Of a DNA stretch of 64,000 nucleotides, positions 46,756 to 55,251 are shown in pieces. The translations under genes and the position numbers were made by a program. The notes under the pieces are model-generated. The model searched no databases and was not told the origin of the DNA. It saw nothing but the letters and a program-made list of their open reading frames with translations. Positions within the stretch are counted from its first letter, which is position 1. The number at the start of each line of letters is the position of its first letter. Origin of the DNA: JAIYDQ01 sp034408855 (GTDB lineage: Bacteria > Planctomycetota > Planctomycetia > Pirellulales > Pirellulaceae); the NCBI GenBank assembly GCA_034408855.1, contig JAWXCK010000253.1, positions 1 through 64,000 on the forward strand, written 5' to 3'.

Positions 46756-47637
46756 ATGAACCAAAAAATTATGTCAGAACCGATTGGAATCGTTGCCGGT
46801 TGGGGGAACTACCCGCTATCAGTAGCTCGAGCATTAAAGTCGGCTAACCAATCGGTGGTTGTCGCTGCGCTGGATCGACACGCTGATCCATCGATCACAA
46901 AGTGGGCTGATACGATTCGATGGATGGGGGTCGCAAAGCTCGGGGCTCATCAAAAACTTTTTCGGCAGCATGGTGTCAAGAAAGTTGTGTTGGCCGGAAA
47001 GCTCTTCAAAGATAAAATGCTCTTTCACGGGCGCGGTTGGATCGATCTGATGCCCGACCTTGAATGCTTGCGGGCTTTTTTTCATATCATCATTACGCGA
47101 CGCGATGATTCTCGCGACGACTCGTTGTTGATGGCAATTGTCAATTCGTATCAACGTCGAGGAATCGAAATCGTGGCCGGAACCGAATACGCTCCCGAGT
47201 TACTGGCTGAACCTGGAATCCTTACTCGAACGCGACCGAATCGGTCGACGCAAAAGGATATCGACTTCGGCTGGAAAATCGCCAAACAGATGGGGAGCTT
47301 GGATATCGGCCAGAGTATTACCGTACGCGATCAAGCGGTTCTGGCGGTCGAAGCTGTCGAGGGCACCGACGCTTGCATTACTCGAACGGCCATGCTCTGT
47401 CCTCGCGGCGGATTCACACTGATCAAAGTTTCAAAGCCTCAGCAAGATCGTCGCTTTGATCAACCGACGGTCGGCACGCAAACTATCGATAGGCTCAAGC
47501 GCAGCGGTGGTCGAGCCATCGCTATCGAAGCGGGCGAAACCATCATCGTCGATCGTGAAGAAGTCATTCGTCGGGCCGACGAAGCAGGGATCGCGATCGT
47601 GTCCTTATCGTCGAGCGAAATAGCCAATGGTCGTTGA
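46756..47637 (+). CDS. lpxI: UDP-2,3-diacylglucosamine pyrophosphatase LpxI
   Basis: 293 residues from the ATG at 46756; an in-frame ATG at 46771 is an alternative, and the frame reaching back to 46432 overlaps lpxD. It has the LpxI layout: IGIVAGWGNYPLSVARAL at the start, VAKLGAHQKLFRQHGVKKVVLAGKL, the C-terminal domain with DFGWKIAKQMGSLDIGQSITVRDQAVLAVEAVEGTDACI, and IAIEAGETIIVDREEVI near the end. LpxI replaces LpxH in many bacteria and cuts UDP-diacylglucosamine to lipid X. It overlaps the next gene by 11 bases. Confidence 0.9.
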   Translation: MNQKIMSEPIGIVAGWGNYPLSVARALKSANQSVVVAALDRHADPSITKWADTIRWMGVAKLGAHQKLFRQHGVKKVVLAGKLFKDKMLFHGRGWIDLMPDLECLRAFFHIIITRRDDSRDDSLLMAIVNSYQRRGIEIVAGTEYAPELLAEPGILTRTRPNRSTQKDIDFGWKIAKQMGSLDIGQSITVRDQAVLAVEAVEGTDACITRTAMLCPRGGFTLIKVSKPQQDRRFDQPTVGTQTIDRLKRSGGRAIAIEAGETIIVDREEVIRRADEAGIAIVSLSSSEIANGR

Positions 47638-48763
47638 CGGAATTTCAAGCATCGCCAATCGTCGTTTCCATCTCCGCTTCGCTTTCGCAGTTGCGATGGT
47701 TGGAGCATTCTCTGTTTGCGGCTGTAGCATGACCGCACCGATGACGGTCTGGCAGCCAGCTTTGAATCAACCTCGGGCAGTGAAAACCATTGCCATGACA
47801 CCGATCTATGGCCCCGAAGAGCTGGCAGCAAAATTAAATCAAGCCATGATCGAAGCGATGCAGCAATCCGGTAGTCCGATCACTTTGTTGCATCCGCAGT
47901 TGCTCGAAGAGATGACCAGTATTCAACTGGCGTCGTTTGATGGTCAGCCAAGCGATGTCGCAGGCATGAACGCCGCGCGTCGCGCTAAGGCGGACGTACT
48001 TCTCCAAGGCCAAATCGTGCAATCGCAATTGCAACCACAAGAACCTAAAAATGGACGCTTCGATACGCGCAAACGACCATCTGAACAGATCACCGTGGCC
48101 TGGACGGTAACCGATGTAGAATCAGGAGCTCGATTGAGCAGCAATACCATCACCGTCGATCGCGAGCAAGCTGAACGAAACTATCCGGAGCTTGCGATAA
48201 GTGGTGGAGAAAATGTTGATCGCGTCATCGCAGGCCTCTCGCGCGAGAGCTGGAAAATGTTCAGTCCCATGACGACAAAAGAAGATGCGGTTCTCGCCTT
48301 GCCTTGGTTCCTACCTGGAGCGAGCAAAATCCGGCAGGGTAACGGTTTTGCTCGACAAGGTCGTTGGGACGCCGCCGAAAAGAGTTGGCAGGATGCCGTT
48401 TCAAAGCATCCTTCCAACAACGCCGCTTGGAATAACTTGGCGTTGGCAGCAGTTGCCCACGAAGACTTTGAGCTTGGCCGAAGTCGCGTTGAACACGCTA
48501 AGTCGATGGTGCCCTGGGATCGAGCTCGCAAAACCGAACGCTGGATCGACGAACACCAGCATAACTATCACCGCGCGCAGAGTTTGCCTGACCGCGAAGG
48601 CGGTTGGCTTGTTCCCGACCCGCCGCCGCCCGTTGCTCTGGAAGACGTACCGCCGGTACGAGCCATCGACATCGATGAACTACCGTGGTGGACTGCCATC
48701 CCCGGCACCAAGCCACCCGGCTGGACTTGGAAACAATGGCTCAGCCAACCGCGGGCTCTCTAA
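47627..48763 (+). CDS. Hypothetical lipoprotein with a TPR-like segment
   Basis: A protein of 378 residues with a signal peptide (FAFAVAMVGAFSVCGC) whose VCGC is a likely lipobox. The middle part (VKTIAMTPIYGPEELAAKLNQAMIEAM; ADVLLQGQIVQSQLQ) recalls the periplasmic fold of CsgG/TolB-like lipoproteins. A TPR-like pair (GRWDAAEKSWQDAVSKHPSNNAAWNNLALAAVAHEDFELGRSRVEHA) follows. The tail is Pro-rich. Overlap with lpxI suggests coupled translation and an envelope role, but the function is unknown. Confidence 0.65.
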   Translation: MVVDGISSIANRRFHLRFAFAVAMVGAFSVCGCSMTAPMTVWQPALNQPRAVKTIAMTPIYGPEELAAKLNQAMIEAMQQSGSPITLLHPQLLEEMTSIQLASFDGQPSDVAGMNAARRAKADVLLQGQIVQSQLQPQEPKNGRFDTRKRPSEQITVAWTVTDVESGARLSSNTITVDREQAERNYPELAISGGENVDRVIAGLSRESWKMFSPMTTKEDAVLALPWFLPGASKIRQGNGFARQGRWDAAEKSWQDAVSKHPSNNAAWNNLALAAVAHEDFELGRSRVEHAKSMVPWDRARKTERWIDEHQHNYHRAQSLPDREGGWLVPDPPPPVALEDVPPVRAIDIDELPWWTAIPGTKPPGWTWKQWLSQPRAL

Positions 48764-48864
48764 GCCATGACCGTAGGCGGCAATACTTGTTACCATTTTA
48801 TGTCTGCTGCCCGAGTGCCCCGCAACGGCTGACTTCCAACTCAAGACTCCAGAGGAACCTTCTC

Positions 48865-49884
48865 ATGCTGCAATCCAGACCCTGCATTTTTTCGTTTTCA
48901 TTCATGCTGCTCATTGCGACTGCGAACCATTCCATGCTTGCCCAATCGAATAGTTTAGGACAAATCGATGTCTACGATCCTGCCATGGAACAATTGATCG
49001 ATCGAGAAGCCAAGATCGAAATCTTAGCAGACGGATTTACGTGGACAGAAGGACCTGTTTGGATCGGTTCGGCTACCGACGGACACCTGCTCTTTTCCGA
49101 CATACCACGAAACACTATTTTTCAATGGAAGCAAGGCGAGGGCGTCTCGCTATTCATGAATCCGTCGGGCTATACCGGTGTTACCTATTACGGACATGAA
49201 CCAGGGAGCAACGGCTTGCTGCTCGATGCCGATGGAAATTTGGTAATGTGCGAGCATGGGGATCGACGCGTGAGCGTCTTAACTCCTAAAGGCGGCAAAC
49301 GGACGCTGGCTGACAACTATCAAGGCAAACGACTTAATAGCCCGAACGATGCCGTTTTAAAATCCAATGGCGATCTCTACTTCACCGACCCACCCTACGG
49401 ATTGCCGATGCGTGAAAACGATCCGCGACGTGAACTGGATCACTTTGGCGTCTATCGGATAAGTCGCAAATCGGGTGACGTCACGCTGATCACCAAACAG
49501 TTACAGCGACCCAATGGAATTGCCTTTTCGCCTGACGAGAAGACGTTGTATGTGGCTCAAAGCGATCCCAAGCAAGCGATATGGATGGCCTTCGATATCC
49601 AAGCAGACGGATCCGTTGGGGAAGGTCGTGTTCTTCACGACGTTACCAGTCTTGTCGGTAAAGAACCGGGGCTGCCGGACGGTATGAGTGTCGATCAAAA
49701 AGGGAATCTTTGGGCGAGCGGTCCTGGCGGAATCTTCGTCATTTCTCCGCAAGGAAAACCGCTTGGACGAATTACGACCGGTCAAAGAACAAGCAATTGC
49801 TGCTTCGGTGAAGATGGCACGACGCTGTTTTTAACAGTCGACATGTACTTATGCCGCGTGAAGACCAAATCCAAAGGACTCTGA
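48865..49884 (+). CDS. Secreted SMP-30/gluconolactonase-like protein
   Basis: 339 residues from the ATG at 48865, preceded by AGAGGA; the frame from 48685 is an extension over the previous gene. A signal peptide (IFSFSFMLLIATANHSMLAQ) is followed by a six-blade propeller with the family metal-site segments TEGPVWIG, SPNDAVLKSNGDLYFTDPPYG, RPNGIAFSPDEKTLYVA and LPDGMSVDQKGNLWASGPGG. It probably opens a sugar lactone in the periplasm. The true substrate is not known. Confidence 0.88.
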   Translation: MLQSRPCIFSFSFMLLIATANHSMLAQSNSLGQIDVYDPAMEQLIDREAKIEILADGFTWTEGPVWIGSATDGHLLFSDIPRNTIFQWKQGEGVSLFMNPSGYTGVTYYGHEPGSNGLLLDADGNLVMCEHGDRRVSVLTPKGGKRTLADNYQGKRLNSPNDAVLKSNGDLYFTDPPYGLPMRENDPRRELDHFGVYRISRKSGDVTLITKQLQRPNGIAFSPDEKTLYVAQSDPKQAIWMAFDIQADGSVGEGRVLHDVTSLVGKEPGLPDGMSVDQKGNLWASGPGGIFVISPQGKPLGRITTGQRTSNCCFGEDGTTLFLTVDMYLCRVKTKSKGL

Positions 49885-49889
49885 TAGCT

Positions 49890-50783
49890 TTATTGAGTCG
49901 CTTCGAGAATTTCGTTGCGGATCGTCTTGCAGAGAAACCATGCGTTCTTTGAGTAGCGAGGCAGCAATCGGCGAGGATCGCGTAGAGTTCGATAGAGCCA
50001 TTCCAGTCCAAATTTTTGCATCCAAACCGGAGCTCGCTTCGCTTTTCCCGTGATGAAATCGAACGAAGCCCCGAGCTGGATGCTCAACGGAACTCCGAGG
50101 TCCTGGTAGTTTTCGTCAATCCAAAACTCGCCCTTGGGTTGCCCGAAAGCAACCAAGAGAATGTCTGGCTTCGCATCGCGAATTCTTTGGCATAGTCGCT
50201 CGTGCTCGGCAACCGTTGTTCGTCGGAAAGGTGGGCATTCAGCGCCAACAATTTTGACGTTCGGATAAATTTCTTTTAATCGCGAAGCGGCTTCCAACGC
50301 GACTCCTTCCGAGCCACCCATGAGGAAAATGCGATGTCCGCGAGCAGCACTTCGTTCAGCCAATGAGAAAATGAGATCGGCACCCGCCACGCGTTCGGGC
50401 AAGGCTTGTTCATTCAGCCGACTACGCCACAGAATCGGCATCCCGTCGCAAAGAACAAGTTTGCTTCGGTGGGTAAAATCGGCTAGTCGAGAACTATCTT
50501 CGCAGAGCATGGCATAGTTCGCGTTTGCGGTAATCGCGTACTGCGGCTCACGACGTTGAATAATCGCGTCGATGTAGTCGAGTGCCTGCGCCATATTTAC
50601 GATCGAGAAATCGATGCCCCATACTCGAGACGATGCGAGTGTCGGCAGCGATGGAAGCTGGCGAACGGTCGGCTTCTGTTTCGGCGCAACGACAACGGGA
50701 ATCACTTGTGGAACGGCTGAGAAACCGATCGGGAAATCGCTCGAATTCGAACTGAATTCCGTTTGAATCGTCGAGAATGTCAT
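49890..50783 (-). CDS. WecG/TagA/CpsF-family glycosyltransferase (GT26)
   Basis: A protein of 297 residues. The GT26 core starts near IVNMAQALDYIDAII and has ITANANYAMLCED, LVLCDGMPILWRSR, HRIFLMGGSEGVALEAA, ILLVAFGQPKGEFWIDEN and LGASFDFITGKAKRAPVWMQKFGLEWLYR. The family adds ManNAcA, ManNAc or glucose to undecaprenyl-linked sugars in surface polysaccharide synthesis. About 45 residues before the core are not typical of the family and may be an N-terminal extension. The gene is convergent with the gluconolactonase gene, with a 5-base gap. Confidence 0.88.
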   Translation of the reverse strand: MTFSTIQTEFSSNSSDFPIGFSAVPQVIPVVVAPKQKPTVRQLPSLPTLASSRVWGIDFSIVNMAQALDYIDAIIQRREPQYAITANANYAMLCEDSSRLADFTHRSKLVLCDGMPILWRSRLNEQALPERVAGADLIFSLAERSAARGHRIFLMGGSEGVALEAASRLKEIYPNVKIVGAECPPFRRTTVAEHERLCQRIRDAKPDILLVAFGQPKGEFWIDENYQDLGVPLSIQLGASFDFITGKAKRAPVWMQKFGLEWLYRTLRDPRRLLPRYSKNAWFLCKTIRNEILEATQ

Positions 50784-51011
50784 AGCGGTAACGAACGTTG
50801 GGGGTATAAAGGGATATTAACAGTAAACCCTAGCTCACAGTAGCATGTCGTCGATCGAAGTGGACCATTCAACGACCTTCGAAAACTTATGGCAGGGTTG
50901 GAATTAACGACTATGACGAATATAGGAGCTTGATCCGGTCTTCCGAAATGATTAAGCCGCCTGATTCGTTAAAGGTCTTGGTATCAACTTCGATTTTGAA
51001 AGTACGACAGT

Positions 51012-52361
51012 TTGCGAATTGCGATATTGGTAACGATTGACGGATGGGGGACCAATCTGGTCGGAACCTACGGTAACTCGCTATGTGAAACTCCGAACCT
51101 TGATCATTTCGCAGCCAAGAGTCTCGTCTTTGATCGCGCCTTTTCGAGTTCAGTTTCGCTCGTTTCGATTCTTGAATCGATCGCGTCGGGAATGCATCCG
51201 TGCGAACGTCCCATCGACGAGCCTCGCAGTCTTGCGGAATTGCTCCAGACGATCGGCAAGCAAGCGGTATTCATGACCGATGATCCAGAGATCGCCCAGC
51301 TTGATTTCATGCAAGGCTTCAACGAAGTCTTTTGCTTTGATCCGACCGATGAACGCGCGCCATTAGAGATTGAAGACAGCGAGGGGGACAGCGAGGAACT
51401 TTCCGCCGCGAAAGAGACCGCAGAATGGACTGAAACGAGATTGGCTTCTTTCGTCGAAGCGGCGCTTGGCGAGCTTTCTCGATACGCCGAACATGAGAAT
51501 GGTTTTCCGGAATTGACGTGGCTTCATTTATCCGGACTAGCTCGAACTTGGGATGCACCTTACGAATATCGAACTCAATTGTGCGATGACGAAGACGATC
51601 CGGAACCGCCACGAGGCGATAATCCAGCAAGTTTCGACGTCGATAGTAAAACCGATCCCGACGCAATTTTCGGAGCTGCGTGTGGTGCAGCCGCGCAAGG
51701 GATGATCGTAGATCAAATATGGAATTGGATCGATACATTTCTCGACGAGTTCGTCAATCGCGAAGATTGCATGGTCGTGCTCGCTGGTTTGCGAGGCTTC
51801 CCATTGGGCGAGCATCATTGTGTCGGCTTGCATCGAGAAGACCTATACTCGGAGCTGGTCCATGTTCCGCTCATGATCCAACCTGGAATCATTGCTATCG
51901 GTTCAAGAAGCGATTCCATTGTCCAGTCGATGTCGATCTGGACGACGCTATTGCACTGGTTAATTACCGAGTCAAAGTTTCAAGAGTTTGTTAGCCAAGA
52001 AGTAGCCGAGCGTCCGCTTGCGGCGAATCTATTGACGATGGCTCAGAGCGAATTGTTGCTTTCGGATTTACAAACACAAGCCTGTCTCATCGCGACGGAC
52101 ACGTCGGCATATCTTCAAGTGCGTCGATGGACGGCGCTATGGAATTCGTCGGTTGACTCAAAGACGAACGAGCACGCCTTTGCAACACGGTTGTTTCTCT
52201 CGCCAGATGATCGATGGGAGCAGAATGACGTGACGTCGCGCGCCAAAGAAATCGCCGAGGCGATGGAGGAGTTGCGTGACGCCTGGCAATCGTGGCTATC
52301 GGTCGGCTGCCCAAGCTCATCGCGACCGGCATTGCCCGATTGTCTCAAACGCCCTGTTTGA
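51012..52361 (+). CDS. Sulfatase-fold protein without the formylglycine cysteine
   Basis: 449 residues from a TTG at 51012, chosen because MRIAILVTIDGWGTN is already the first strand of the fold. The start pattern LVGTYGNSLCETPNLDHFAAKSLVFDRAF is that of sulfatases. Where sulfatases have C/S-x-P-x-R it has LVSILESIASG: the Cys position is Leu50, and the second metal Asp after VTID is Gly. Most metal ligands and the nucleophile therefore seem lost. It may bind a sulfated ligand or serve a structural or regulatory role. The C-terminal 150 residues are not recognisable. Confidence 0.6.
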   Translation: MRIAILVTIDGWGTNLVGTYGNSLCETPNLDHFAAKSLVFDRAFSSSVSLVSILESIASGMHPCERPIDEPRSLAELLQTIGKQAVFMTDDPEIAQLDFMQGFNEVFCFDPTDERAPLEIEDSEGDSEELSAAKETAEWTETRLASFVEAALGELSRYAEHENGFPELTWLHLSGLARTWDAPYEYRTQLCDDEDDPEPPRGDNPASFDVDSKTDPDAIFGAACGAAAQGMIVDQIWNWIDTFLDEFVNREDCMVVLAGLRGFPLGEHHCVGLHREDLYSELVHVPLMIQPGIIAIGSRSDSIVQSMSIWTTLLHWLITESKFQEFVSQEVAERPLAANLLTMAQSELLLSDLQTQACLIATDTSAYLQVRRWTALWNSSVDSKTNEHAFATRLFLSPDDRWEQNDVTSRAKEIAEAMEELRDAWQSWLSVGCPSSSRPALPDCLKRPV

Positions 52362-52364
52362 TTT

Positions 52365-53000
52365 TCATTCAATGCGAAACGTGAGTCGCGAAAGCTGGCT
52401 CTTTGTTCGTGCGATAAAATCGGACTTATAATTAGCCACTTTTTGCTCGCTGATTTTTAACAGCGATGCCACTTCTCGATTTGGCTTTCCGGCCACAATA
52501 ATCAATTCCAAGCAAGCTAACTTCTGCCAATCATCCTGCGATTTCCATTTTGCGATCTGCTCATTCAGCACTTCGATAATCGCTTTTTCCTCTAACTCGC
52601 GTTGCTCACCCGAACGAGCGATACTGCTTGCTACTCGCAATTTACCAGCCAAGCGTTCACCCGATGATTCTCGACTATCCGAACCTGAATCTAACGATCG
52701 GATTTGTCGACGCCCAGTTCGCCGAAGTTGATCAGTCAGTTTGTATGCGCAAATCGAGAACAGATAACTTTCCAATGGACGCTGGCCATCAAAATTCGGT
52801 AGGCTATTTAGAAAGCCGATGAATGTTTCCTGGACAATGTCGTCGACGTGGCTCCGATTCGACAATCGATGCTCGACAAAGGCGGTTAACCTTCCCTCGT
52901 AACGAGCAATAAATAACTCCCAAGCTCGAGGATCACCTTTGCGAATCTGCTCGACCAGCAGGCTTTCTGCATCAGGAGTATTGGGAGGTATCGGAGCCAT
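52365..53000 (-). CDS. ECF-type RNA polymerase sigma factor
   Basis: 211 residues from the ATG at 53000; a TTG at 53003 is also in frame. Region sigma2 is clear (GDPRAWELFIARYEGRLTAFVEHRL; VDDIVQETFIGFLNSLPNFDGQRPLESYLFSICAYKLTDQLRR). Sigma4 is weaker, with REVASLLKISEQKVANYKSDFIARTK as the helix-turn-helix. The 45-residue linker is charged. It follows the oxidase gene of the hydroxyproline-like operon by only a few bases, so it may be read with that operon and could control genes of the same response. No anti-sigma gene is next to it. Confidence 0.85.
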   Translation of the reverse strand: MAPIPPNTPDAESLLVEQIRKGDPRAWELFIARYEGRLTAFVEHRLSNRSHVDDIVQETFIGFLNSLPNFDGQRPLESYLFSICAYKLTDQLRRTGRRQIRSLDSGSDSRESSGERLAGKLRVASSIARSGEQRELEEKAIIEVLNEQIAKWKSQDDWQKLACLELIIVAGKPNREVASLLKISEQKVANYKSDFIARTKSQLSRLTFRIE

Positions 53001-53003
53001 CAA

Positions 53004-54287
53004 TCAGAGTTTATGGTTTGCTTCTTGAATTCTTGAAGTATATCGATCTGGCGCGAGCAAGTCGATCGGCGTTGCGATTTTCTCGTCGGCGATGATCGAC
53101 GCAACGATCTGTCCGCTGATCGGCCCGAGACTCATGCCCATCATCGCGTGTCCCGTCGAGATCACTAGGTTTTTAAACTTAGCGGTTCTTCCAAGGTACG
53201 GTAAACCGTCAGGCGAACAGGGGCGTAGACCACTCCAAGGTTTAATGTTCTCGAAATCGGTCAATTGAAATTCCGGAAAATATTTCGGCACCGAGCGAAT
53301 GATCCCTCGCACACGACGTGAATCGATCCGCGTATCGAGTCCCGCGAACTCCATCGTGCCGCCTAATCGAAGCATGTTTCCCATCGGCGTTACCGCTACG
53401 CGAGCTTCAGTAAGGATCGAACAGATGTTTGGCAATTGTCGAGGAGTTGGTAGCGTTAGACTGTATCCCTTGCCAGCTTGCATCGGTAATTTTATGCCGA
53501 TTTGTTTGGTCAGATTGGGCGACCACGAGCCTCCGCAAATTACGAATTCGTCGGCTTCTAATTCACCAGCCGGTATTCGAATCGCTGCAATGCGGTTCCC
53601 TTCTCGAATCAATTTTTCGACCTCAGCCTGCCAATAAAACCGAACGCCTAACCCATAGCATTTCTTTTTAAGCTCGGCCATGAATCGATTCGGCGAGAAA
53701 TGGCAATCCTTTGGAAAGTAGACCGAACCCGCGACATCCATTTTAATCGATGGATCGCGAAGCGCGGTTTGAGCAGAGTCCAATACTTCGGCTGGCACTC
53801 CCAGTTGAATCACCTTCTGAGCAGCCTTGGCTTCCTCATCAAAAACATGCGGAGTCTTGCACAGCATGAGCAAACCATGTTGCGTGAAACCAAAGTCATC
53901 CTCGAAGCTCTCGCTCAACTCTTCAAAGCATGCCCGGCTAGCGAAATGCAAATCGCGAAGCAATGGTGCGGCTTTGGCAACGCGATCATCCGTCGACGCT
54001 CGCCAGAACTTCACTCCCCAATCTAAAAGCCCCCAATCGAGTCGCGGTCGAATATAAAAAGGCGATTCCGGATTCCACGTCCACTTGAGGCCCCGAGCAA
54101 GCATGCCTGGAGCCGCCAACGGCACAATATGGCTCGGGACAATCATTCCGGCATTTCCGTACGAACACCCGTTGCCATTCTCGACGTCACGATCGACCAC
54201 CGTCACTCGATTGCCTCGACGAGCACAATAATAAGCGGCACAAAGCCCGACAACTCCACCGCCAACAATGAGAACATGTTTGCTCAT
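53004..54287 (-). CDS. DadA-like FAD amino-acid oxidase, probable cis-4-hydroxy-D-proline oxidase
   Basis: A protein of 427 residues of the DadA/D-amino-acid oxidase family. The FAD site is VLIVGGGVVGLCAAYYCARRG. Other family segments are NGNGCSYGNAGMIVPSH, MQAGKGYSLTLP and GHAMMGMSLGPISGQIVA near the end. Alone it would be called D-amino-acid dehydrogenase. Beside a proline-racemase-family epimerase and a DapA-family deaminase, it fits the enzyme that oxidises cis-4-hydroxy-D-proline to the pyrroline carboxylate. Its start lies 3 bases after the epimerase gene. The specific substrate is inferred from context. Confidence 0.8.
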   Translation of the reverse strand: MSKHVLIVGGGVVGLCAAYYCARRGNRVTVVDRDVENGNGCSYGNAGMIVPSHIVPLAAPGMLARGLKWTWNPESPFYIRPRLDWGLLDWGVKFWRASTDDRVAKAAPLLRDLHFASRACFEELSESFEDDFGFTQHGLLMLCKTPHVFDEEAKAAQKVIQLGVPAEVLDSAQTALRDPSIKMDVAGSVYFPKDCHFSPNRFMAELKKKCYGLGVRFYWQAEVEKLIREGNRIAAIRIPAGELEADEFVICGGSWSPNLTKQIGIKLPMQAGKGYSLTLPTPRQLPNICSILTEARVAVTPMGNMLRLGGTMEFAGLDTRIDSRRVRGIIRSVPKYFPEFQLTDFENIKPWSGLRPCSPDGLPYLGRTAKFKNLVISTGHAMMGMSLGPISGQIVASIIADEKIATPIDLLAPDRYTSRIQEANHKL

Positions 54288-54290
54288 GCC

Positions 54291-55232
54291 TTAGCGAATC
54301 CCATAACAGAACGGGTCGCGTTCATCGAGTATCAAAATTGCATGGCCAGTGACAAACGCTTGGCCGGTGATGGTCGGCAGGATCGTTCCAGCGTTGCGAT
54401 CCAGCCATCGAAATCGCCCGACGAATTTGCTACCAACAATACTCTCTTGAATCATCGACTGGTTTTCGGCCAATCGCCCGTCGGCGGCAAGACACGACAA
54501 TCTCGCACTGGTCCCCGTCCCACAAGGGGACCGATCATAGGCTTTCCCCGGGCAGAGCACAAAGTTTTTCGAAAGCGATTTATTCGAGTCAACTTGTTGC
54601 AATAGAACAATATGATCGACCTCGGGAAACCCTTGCGCGTTGACAGACTGACGGATTTTCCAAGCAAATTGGGTAAGCTCCTCGACGTTCTCCAATAGAA
54701 GGTCGTGCGAATGCTGTTCGACTAGAAAAAACCAATTGCCACCCCATGCGACGTCACCGACGATCATTCCATAGCCAGTGATCTCGATAGCGGCCGCTTT
54801 GACTTTTCGATGCGCCGCAACATTGGTTACGGATACGGTTCCATCAACATGCAATTCAACCGTGACGACTCCGACCGACGTTTCGATACGATACTCGCCG
54901 TAGTCCATTCGACCGAGATATTGGAGCGTTGCGACCAAGCCGATCGTACCGTGCCCGCACATTCCGATGCACTGGACGTTGTCGAAAAAAATCACTCCAA
55001 ATGCGCATGAACTGTCGGAGGGCGTCACTAACAGGGCGCCGACGAGAACGTCCGAGCCTCGCGGTTCGTTGACGACCGCCCGCCGGAAATCATCGTGACA
55101 TTTGCGAAACACCGACAATTGATCCGCCACGCTTCCGGCACCGAGATCGGGACCACCTTCGATCACGACTCGCGTTGGTTCACCTCCAGTATGGGAATCG
55201 ACGACTTTAATTTGCTTCATAATATCTCCCAT
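54291..55232 (-). CDS. Proline racemase family, probable 4-hydroxyproline 2-epimerase
   Basis: A protein of 313 residues of the proline racemase family. Both catalytic cysteines are present: MCGHGTIG in the first half and SPCGTGTSARL in the second. The start VVDSHTGGEPTRVVI is the family start; 55232 or the ATG at 55220 may be used. Members that keep both Cys are racemases or epimerases, whereas the 3-hydroxyproline dehydratases have Thr in place of one. It would turn trans-4-hydroxy-L-proline into the cis-D form. Its place between a D-amino-acid oxidase-like gene and a peptidase gene supports this. Confidence 0.82.
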   Translation of the reverse strand: MGDIMKQIKVVDSHTGGEPTRVVIEGGPDLGAGSVADQLSVFRKCHDDFRRAVVNEPRGSDVLVGALLVTPSDSSCAFGVIFFDNVQCIGMCGHGTIGLVATLQYLGRMDYGEYRIETSVGVVTVELHVDGTVSVTNVAAHRKVKAAAIEITGYGMIVGDVAWGGNWFFLVEQHSHDLLLENVEELTQFAWKIRQSVNAQGFPEVDHIVLLQQVDSNKSLSKNFVLCPGKAYDRSPCGTGTSARLSCLAADGRLAENQSMIQESIVGSKFVGRFRWLDRNAGTILPTITGQAFVTGHAILILDERDPFCYGIR

Positions 55233-55251
55233 CGCTACGGCTACGGATTTA

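Noticed and set aside
46110..46757. A 215-residue minus-strand open frame over lpxD
   Set aside because: Arg-rich antisense shadow of the hexapeptide-repeat region; lpxD is clearly real.
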